A DNA stretch of 64,000 nt from Phytopseudomonas straminea (GTDB lineage: Bacteria > Pseudomonadota > Gammaproteobacteria > Pseudomonadales > Pseudomonadaceae): assembly GCF_900112645.1 (NCBI RefSeq), contig NZ_FOMO01000005.1:124001-188000 (forward strand), read 5' to 3'. Of the stretch, positions 59,353-64,000 are shown in pieces (positions within the stretch are counted from its first letter, which is position 1; the number at the start of each line of letters is the position of its first letter). The notes under the pieces were generated by a model. It made no database searches. It saw nothing but the letters and a program-made list of their open reading frames with translations, and had not been told where the DNA came from. A program made the translations under genes and the position numbers.

Positions 59353-59382
59353 CGCTATACAGACCTACCCCGGAGAACAAAA

Positions 59383-59979
59383 ATGTCGTTGACCCGTTTG
59401 TTGCTAGCAAGTGCGGCGCTGTGTATTGCGTCTGCCGCTCATGCCGAAGACTGGCGCCTGGCGAAAGACGAGGAGGGCATCAAGGTCTACCTCAGTGAAG
59501 TGGCCGGCTCTCCCTACAAGGCGTACCGCGGCGTCACCCTGATCAAGAGCGATGTGGCCAAGCTCAGAGCGCTGCAGGAAGATGTGGTGGGGGCATGCGC
59601 GTGGATCCACGAGTGCCAGGAGCAGCGACTGCTCAAGCACGAAGGTGACAAGAGCTGGACCTACACCCGATTCAACACGCCATGGCCGGTGACGCCGCGG
59701 GATTCGATCATCGAAGTCACCACCGAGCAGGGTGCTGATGGCAGCGTGATCCGCACCCTGCACGGCGTGCCGAATTATCAGCCTGAGGAAAAAGGCTACG
59801 TGCGCGTTGCCAGTGTGGAGGGCCGCTGGACCATGACACCCAAGCCCGACGGCATGGTCGAGGTGGTGTACGAAGCGCACACCGACCCGGGTGGCAGCGT
59901 GCCTTCCTGGCTGTCCAACAAGTTCGTGGTCGAAGCGCCCTTCAACACGCTCAAGGGCATGCGCCAAAAGGCTCAGTAG
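59383..59979 (+). CDS. Periplasmic START-domain protein
   Basis: 198 aa with signal peptide (residues 1-21, AHA-E). The mature protein starts WRLAKDEEGIKVYLSEV; the TYTRFNTPWPVTPRDSIIEVT segment and the C-terminal PSWLSNKFVVEAPFNTLKGMR helix are hallmarks of the START/lipid-binding domain. Probably binds a hydrophobic ligand. 30-base gap from the YkgJ gene, so co-transcription is likely. Confidence 0.88.
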   Translation: MSLTRLLLASAALCIASAAHAEDWRLAKDEEGIKVYLSEVAGSPYKAYRGVTLIKSDVAKLRALQEDVVGACAWIHECQEQRLLKHEGDKSWTYTRFNTPWPVTPRDSIIEVTTEQGADGSVIRTLHGVPNYQPEEKGYVRVASVEGRWTMTPKPDGMVEVVYEAHTDPGGSVPSWLSNKFVVEAPFNTLKGMRQKAQ

Positions 59980-59994
59980 TAATTTTCCAGGCCA

Positions 59995-60023
59995 TAAAAA
60001 ACCCGCCATCGAGGCGGGTTTTT
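59995..60023. terminator. Bidirectional terminator between START and YccA genes
   Basis: AACCCGCC / GGCGGGTT stem with an A-run on one side and a T-run on the other, between convergent genes. Confidence 0.88.
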
Positions 60024-60038
60024 GTTTGCGGGTGACGA

Positions 60039-60707
60039 TCAGTCGTCGCCGCCCATGATGCCGAAGATCTGCAGCAGGCTGACGAACAGGTTGTAGATCG
60101 AAACGTACAGGCTGATGGTCGCCATGATGTAGTTGCGCTCACCGCCATGGATGATCGCGCTGGTCTGGAACAGGATACAGGCCGAGGAGAACAGCACGAA
60201 GCCGGCGCTGATCGCCAGCTGCAGGCCGCTGATCTGGAAGAAGAAGCTGGCCAGTACCGCGCCCAGCAGCACGAAGAAGCCGGCGGTGATGAAGCCGCTC
60301 AGGAAGCTCATGTCCTTGCGGGTGGTCAGCACGTAAGCCGACAGGCCGCAGAAGACCAGCGCGGTCATCATGAACGCCGAGCTGACGACTTCGGCGCCAT
60401 TGGCCATGCCCAGGTAGCGGTTGAGAATCGGACCCAGGGTGTAACCCATGAAGCCGGTGAGAGCAAAGGTGGACAGAATGCCCCAGCCGGAGTCGCGAAG
60501 CTTGGCGGTCAGGAAGAACAGGCCGTAGAAGCCGATCAGTACCACGAAGATATTCGGGTAAGGAACGTTGGCGCGTTGCGCCATGAACGCCACGATGCCA
60601 CTGAATGCCAGGGTGAGAGCCAGCAAACCGTATGTATTGCGCAGAACGCTGCTGACTGCGGTTTGTTCAACCCGTGTAGGGCTATGTGCGTAATCTTGTT
60701 CGCGCAT
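60039..60707 (-). CDS. yccA: Bax inhibitor-1/YccA family membrane protein
   Basis: 222 aa with seven membrane helices. The Bax inhibitor-1 family pattern is clear, including [29 protein letters not shown] and the C-terminal [18 protein letters not shown]. YccA modulates FtsH proteolysis in E. coli; others in the family carry Ca2+ or H+. Upstream of tRNA-Ser on the other strand, as in P. aeruginosa. Confidence 0.92.
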   Translation of the reverse strand: MREQDYAHSPTRVEQTAVSSVLRNTYGLLALTLAFSGIVAFMAQRANVPYPNIFVVLIGFYGLFFLTAKLRDSGWGILSTFALTGFMGYTLGPILNRYLGMANGAEVVSSAFMMTALVFCGLSAYVLTTRKDMSFLSGFITAGFFVLLGAVLASFFFQISGLQLAISAGFVLFSSACILFQTSAIIHGGERNYIMATISLYVSIYNLFVSLLQIFGIMGGDD

Positions 60708-60795
60708 GGCGACACTCCTAGTGAATGCTATTGGTCAGTGACCAAGGGTCGAGAAGCATCTTAACAGAGCCTTAGGGGCTGCCAAGTCAGAGTGT

Positions 60796-60823
60796 TTGAC
60801 AGTGTGTTGCGTTCCGGTAAGAT
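60796..60823 (+). promoter_or_regulatory. Sigma-70 promoter of tRNA-Ser
   Basis: TTGACA at 60796-60801, 16-base spacer and TAAGAT at 60818-60823, about 65 bases upstream of the tRNA. The -35 box is perfect. Confidence 0.8.
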
Positions 60824-60888
60824 GCCGCCCGCAGCCTGCAAGGTTGCAAAGGAATGTTTCGGCGAGCCGAGGCATTTCGTGTCGACCT

Positions 60889-60979
60889 GGAGGGTTGGCA
60901 GAGCGGTTGAATGCACCGGTCTTGAAAACCGGCGAACGTTAATAGCGTTCCCAGGGTTCGAATCCCTGGCCCTCCACCA
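60889..60979 (+). tRNA. tRNA-Ser (anticodon UGA)
   Basis: 91 nt with encoded CCA. Acceptor arms GGAGGGT / GCCCTCC pair (one G-T), the anticodon loop CTTGAAA holds TGA within a CCGGT / ACCGG stem, a long variable arm (CGAACGTTAATAGCGTTC region) is typical of class II serine tRNA, and the T arm has GGTTCGAATCC. Reads UCA codons (and other UCN by wobble). Confidence 0.97.
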
Positions 60980-60983
60980 CTTC

Positions 60984-61015
60984 AAAAAAAGCCCGGTTTT
61001 CGCCGGGCTTTTTTT
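60984..61015 (+). terminator. Terminator after tRNA-Ser
   Basis: AGCCCGG-TTTTCG-CCGGGCT stem directly after the tRNA, with seven T residues following. Confidence 0.9.
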
Positions 61016-61066
61016 CGCCTGCTGTTTGGCTGGCAGCGAACGTCCAAAGCCGCTGCCTTGTGATTT

Positions 61067-61168
61067 TCAGTTCTGGCTGAGTTCGCCAAGGATTTGCAGA
61101 AGCGAATAGATGCCTGAACACAGTAATGAGGCGATAGAAAGGGCAATGCCGAGTGCTATCCAGATCAT
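61067..61168 (-). CDS. Possible 33-aa single-helix membrane protein
   Basis: ATG at 61168 to TGA at 61067. The short product is mostly one hydrophobic helix (MIWIALGIALSIASLLCSGI, then YSLLQILGELSQN). A GTG at 61174, two codons upstream in frame, has AGGA about 10 bases before it and may be the real start. Too short to judge by composition, and I cannot name a family. Reported because the hydrophobic, well-bounded frame is unlikely in a random GC-rich stretch. Confidence 0.35.
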   Translation of the reverse strand: MIWIALGIALSIASLLCSGIYSLLQILGELSQN

Positions 61169-61174
61169 AGTCAC

Positions 61175-61462
61175 GTCATTTCATTCCTGTATCTATTCAG
61201 AGCGCATTGCTGCAGCTACACAAACGCTGTGCATGATCTGAATAGAATCGGCGATTTTCAGCTTCGTTTAGGCTATTTGTGAGACCGTTCGGTCACGTTT
61301 GCACGGCGACCAAAGGGCTCCACAATCGGTGTGGCTACAAGTGACGAAGCGCTTGTCAGGCAAATAGAGGGGATAAGGCGAGGAGGGCGGTTGCGTGAAA
61401 GTTAGCGGCTTAAGCGCGGCTCTAATGCATGGGGCCGCGCTTGAAAGCGCTGAATCGTTGCC
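61175..61462. other. Intergenic region downstream of tRNA-Ser
   Basis: No gene, integrase, attachment-site repeat or terminator that I can support. A GACCGTTCGGTC inverted repeat near 61283-61294 is the only structure noticed. Confidence 0.4.
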
Positions 61463-61669
61463 TCAATAGCCCAGCGTGCCCTTCAAATCGGCATACACCG
61501 CGGTCATCAGAATCTTGTTTTGCAGCTGGGCCGCGGTCAGGCGCCGCGTTGCCACCAGGTTGCATTGGAGGTCTAGGCAGTCGACCTGCAGTCCCTCGGC
61601 AGAGGTTTCGGTAACGATGTGATAACGCCCGGCGGTTACGGTCTTCAGCTGCTTGATAAGCATATCCAT
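61463..61669 (-). CDS. Hypothetical protein, 68 aa
   Basis: ATG 61669 (or 61663, MLIKQ) to 61463. Small soluble protein with a mixed alpha/beta pattern, two Cys (VDCLDLQC) and no signal peptide. Sequence is coding-like but I do not recognise the family. Lies upstream of gacA on the opposite strand. Confidence 0.55.
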   Translation of the reverse strand: MDMLIKQLKTVTAGRYHIVTETSAEGLQVDCLDLQCNLVATRRLTAAQLQNKILMTAVYADLKGTLGY

Positions 61670-61996
61670 TGTAAAGCCCTCGGTGTGGTGCCTGTCTGTA
61701 AATTCAGAGCGGTGCTTGTGCTGGGGCGTTCCGAATAAATTATCGAGCAGTGATGCGATATTTCTCTTCTGTTGCGCAGCTCAATGAGGAACATGATTTG
61801 ACGATGTGGTTATAGGCACGAGATGCATGATGTAGGTTGGTGAGCATAGGAGGGCGAGTAGCACTTTAATGAGAGGCGGATTGTTTGGCGCTTGTAAATT
61901 GGCGCGTGCCGCTAACTCACCTGCCAGGTTTTTTGTTATGGTGCATTTCTCTCAGTTAGTCGCGGTGCGGCGCTCGCGCAGGTACGAGGTGTTCGT
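61670..61996. other. gacA upstream region
   Basis: 327 bases with no gene. It is AT-richer than average and must hold the gacA promoter. I cannot identify convincing -35/-10 boxes or operators in it. Confidence 0.45.
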
Positions 61997-62641
61997 TTGA
62001 TTAAGGTATTGGTTGTCGATGATCACGACCTCGTTCGTACGGGTATCTCGCGCATGCTGGCCGACATTGAGGGCCTGCAGGTCATTGGCCAAGCGAACTC
62101 TGGCGAAGAAGCGCTGAAAAAGGTCCGCGAACTCAAGCCCGATGTGGTGTTAATGGACGTGAAGATGCCCGGCATCGGCGGCCTTGAAGCGACCCGCAAG
62201 CTGATGCGCAGCCATCCTGATCTCAAGGTTGTTGCCGTTACCGTGTGCGAAGAGGATCCTTTCCCCACTCGGTTGCTACAGGCCGGGGCCGCCGGCTACC
62301 TGACCAAGGGTGCCGGCCTCGAAGAAATGGTCCAGGCGATTCGCATGGTATTTGCCGGGCAGCGCTTCATCAGTCCGCAGATCGCCCAGCAACTGGCGCT
62401 GAAATCCTTTCAGCCGCAGAGCAGCAACTCGCCATTCGACCTGCTGTCCGAACGTGAAATCCAGATCGCACTTATGATTGCCGGCTGCCAGAAGGTACAG
62501 AGCATCTCCGATAAGCTATGCCTGTCGCCCAAGACGGTGAATACCTACCGCTACCGGATATTCGAGAAGCTTGCGATCACCAGCGATGTAGAGCTGGCGC
62601 TGCTCGCCGTCCGTCATGGCATGGTCGATGCCACCAGCTGA
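61997..62641 (+). CDS. gacA: Response regulator GacA
   Basis: 214 aa NarL/FixJ-type regulator. REC domain with DDHDLV (8-13), Asp54 in LMDVKMPG and Lys104 region TKGAGL; C-terminal LuxR-type helix-turn-helix ([44 protein letters not shown]). It is very close to Pseudomonas GacA, the partner of GacS, which drives the small RNAs of the Gac/Rsm system. Start is TTG at 61997, 6 bases after GAGGT; TTG start also known for this gene in other pseudomonads as I recall. Followed by overlapping uvrC, as usual. Confidence 0.95.
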   Translation: MIKVLVVDDHDLVRTGISRMLADIEGLQVIGQANSGEEALKKVRELKPDVVLMDVKMPGIGGLEATRKLMRSHPDLKVVAVTVCEEDPFPTRLLQAGAAGYLTKGAGLEEMVQAIRMVFAGQRFISPQIAQQLALKSFQPQSSNSPFDLLSEREIQIALMIAGCQKVQSISDKLCLSPKTVNTYRYRIFEKLAITSDVELALLAVRHGMVDATS

Positions 62642-62642
62642 A

Positions 62643-64000
62643 GTGACCCCAGTGTTCGATTCCAGTGCCTTCCTTGCCACCTGCAGTGGGCGCCCGGGCG
62701 TCTACCGCATGTTCGACGCGAGCGGCAATCTGCTGTACGTCGGTAAGGCGAAAAACCTCAAGAAACGACTCTCCAGCTACTTTCGTAAGACCGGTTTGGC
62801 GACCAAGACCATGGCGCTGGTGGGCAAGATCGCCCAAGTGGAAACCACCATTACCGGCAACGAAACCGAAGCGCTATTGCTCGAGCAGACGCTGATCAAG
62901 GAATGGCGCCCGCCGTACAACATCCTGCTGCGTGACGATAAATCCTACCCCTACGTGTTCCTGTCTGACGGCGATTACCCGCGCCTGGACATCCACCGTG
63001 GCGCGAAGAACCGCAAAGGTCGCTATTTCGGCCCCTATCCCAGTGCTGGCGCGATCCGCGAAAGCCTGGCGTTGTTGCAGAAGACCTTTCTAGTCCGTCA
63101 GTGTGAGGACAGCTATTACCGCAATCGCACACGCCCGTGCCTGCAGTATCAGATCAAGCGCTGCAAGGCACCGTGCGTAGGCCTGGTCGAGCCGGCTGAA
63201 TATGCCGAGGACGTACGTCACTCGGTGATGTTTCTGGAAGGGCGCAGCAATGCCCTGAATGCCGAGCTATCCGCCAGCATGCAGCAGGCGTCCGCCGCGC
63301 TGGATTTCGAGAAGGCCGCCGAGCTGCGTGATCAGATGGCCTTGCTGCGCCGCGTCCAGGACCAGCAGAGCATGGAGGGCGGTAGCGGCGATGTCGACAT
63401 CATCGCGGCAATGGTCAACCCAGGCGGCGCCTGCGTGCACCTGATCAGCGTACGTGGCGGGCGGGTGCTGGGCAGCAAGAATTTCTTCCCCCAGGTAGCC
63501 ATCGAAGAGGAGGCGCAAGACGTACTCGTCGCCTTTCTCGGCCAATATTACCTTGGCAGTCACGAGCGGGACTTGCCGAGCGAACTGATCGTCAATGCGT
63601 CTCATGAAGACTATCCCGTGTTGATTGCGGCCATTCAGGAGCTACGCGGTCGTGAACTGGCCATCAGCTACCGGGTTCGTGGTACGCGGGCACGATGGCA
63701 GGCACTGGCGGTCACCAATGCCGAGCAGGCACTGGGAGCCAGACTGGCCAACCGCGAGCACATGGCCGGGCGTTTCGATGCGCTGGCCGAAGCGCTTGAT
63801 ATGGACGAGGTGCCGCAGCGCCTAGAGTGCTTCGATATCAGCCATTCCAGCGGTGAGGCGACCGTGGCTTCCTGTGTGGTATTCGGGCCCGAGGGGCCGA
63901 TCAAGTCGGATTATAGGCGCTACAACATCGAAGGCGTGACCGGTGGTGATGACTACGCGGCCATGCACCAGGCGTTGACTCGGCGCTTCAGCAAGATCAA
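62643..64000 (+). CDS. uvrC: Excinuclease ABC subunit C (partial, runs off the right edge)
   Basis: 452 codons are seen with no stop before the end of the window. GIY-YIG endonuclease domain at the start ([27 protein letters not shown]), UVR domain ([20 protein letters not shown]) and the RNase H-like C-terminal nuclease domain start ([21 protein letters not shown]). It makes the dual incisions in nucleotide excision repair. I used GTG 62643 because it aligns with the short N-terminus of homologues; an ATG at 62628, overlapping gacA, is an alternative. No clear ribosome binding site; coupling to gacA is likely. Confidence 0.95.
   Translation, partial: MTPVFDSSAFLATCSGRPGVYRMFDASGNLLYVGKAKNLKKRLSSYFRKTGLATKTMALVGKIAQVETTITGNETEALLLEQTLIKEWRPPYNILLRDDKSYPYVFLSDGDYPRLDIHRGAKNRKGRYFGPYPSAGAIRESLALLQKTFLVRQCEDSYYRNRTRPCLQYQIKRCKAPCVGLVEPAEYAEDVRHSVMFLEGRSNALNAELSASMQQASAALDFEKAAELRDQMALLRRVQDQQSMEGGSGDVDIIAAMVNPGGACVHLISVRGGRVLGSKNFFPQVAIEEEAQDVLVAFLGQYYLGSHERDLPSELIVNASHEDYPVLIAAIQELRGRELAISYRVRGTRARWQALAVTNAEQALGARLANREHMAGRFDALAEALDMDEVPQRLECFDISHSSGEATVASCVVFGPEGPIKSDYRRYNIEGVTGGDDYAAMHQALTRRFSKI

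Noticed and set aside
60889..61462. tRNA-Ser as an integration site for a mobile island.
   Set aside because: No integrase and no repeat of the tRNA 3' end are seen downstream, and housekeeping genes follow.

Overview
The window is high-GC, densely coded chromosomal DNA of a Pseudomonas. The evidence is P. aeruginosa-like gene order (sucD, brnQ/braB, small conserved genes, htpG), a GacA response regulator with a TTG start overlapping uvrC, AcnB of exactly 869 aa, a 3-hydroxybutyrate operon with its sigma-54 regulator, and Pseudomonas-type REP elements. Some traits differ from P. aeruginosa: ampC with no adjacent ampR, a DabAB inorganic-carbon module, and integron-like cassettes. A species of the mendocina/alcaligenes/oleovorans side of the genus is my inference only.

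Layout. 1-6900: end of the sucABCD operon, a branched-chain amino acid carrier, two small membrane proteins, a lipoprotein, a conserved membrane protein, and htpG behind a near-consensus sigma-32 promoter. 6900-12650: REP elements, the ABC-F ATPase YbiT, several small proteins and a membrane diguanylate cyclase. 12650-14000: an AT-richer islet of small minus-strand genes, one an Imm35/YrhB-like immunity protein, separated by one good and one weaker attC-like site with no integrase in view. I read it as a small integron cassette remnant. 14056-27058: a sulfur-scavenging island. An eight-gene minus-strand operon (SsuA-like binding protein, three DszC/SfnB-type flavin oxygenases, an FMNH2-type monooxygenase, MetQNI) lies divergent to an OprD-type porin and a second binding protein-permease-ATPase set. 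Together these could move organosulfur compounds across both membranes and desulfurise them.

27155-29881: sulfide/persulfide genes (rhodanese-DUF2892, BigR/SqrR-like ArsR repressor, ETHE1-like persulfide dioxygenase, SseA sulfurtransferase) with a palindromic operator between the divergent pair. 29996-34953: a LysR regulator divergent to dabB-dabA, an inorganic-carbon uptake module whose zinc ligands are all present. 34967-39866: threonylcarbamoyl-AMP synthase, parvulin PpiC, a PilT/PilU paralogue, a DJ-1/PfpI protein, a thioredoxin-like protein and a periplasmic binding protein. 40002-45899: the 3-hydroxybutyrate unit (GntP permease, dehydrogenase, acetoacetyl-CoA synthetase) with the divergent-facing regulator HbcR; the space between holds a sigma-54 promoter candidate and three near-palindromic activator sites.

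45972-54721: alanine-type aminotransferase, class C beta-lactamase, PLP decarboxylase, aconitase B, a DUF1289 protein, nucleoside phosphorylase PpnP and a DEDDh exonuclease. 54897-59014: a response regulator with a degenerate GGDEF and intact EAL domain, overlapped by its probable sensor kinase. 59092-64000: small Cys-cluster and START proteins, YccA, tRNA-Ser(UGA), two small unknown proteins, gacA and the start of uvrC.

The items most worth following are the cassette islet, the unusual multi-oxygenase sulfur operon, and the repeated activator sites at the hydroxybutyrate locus.
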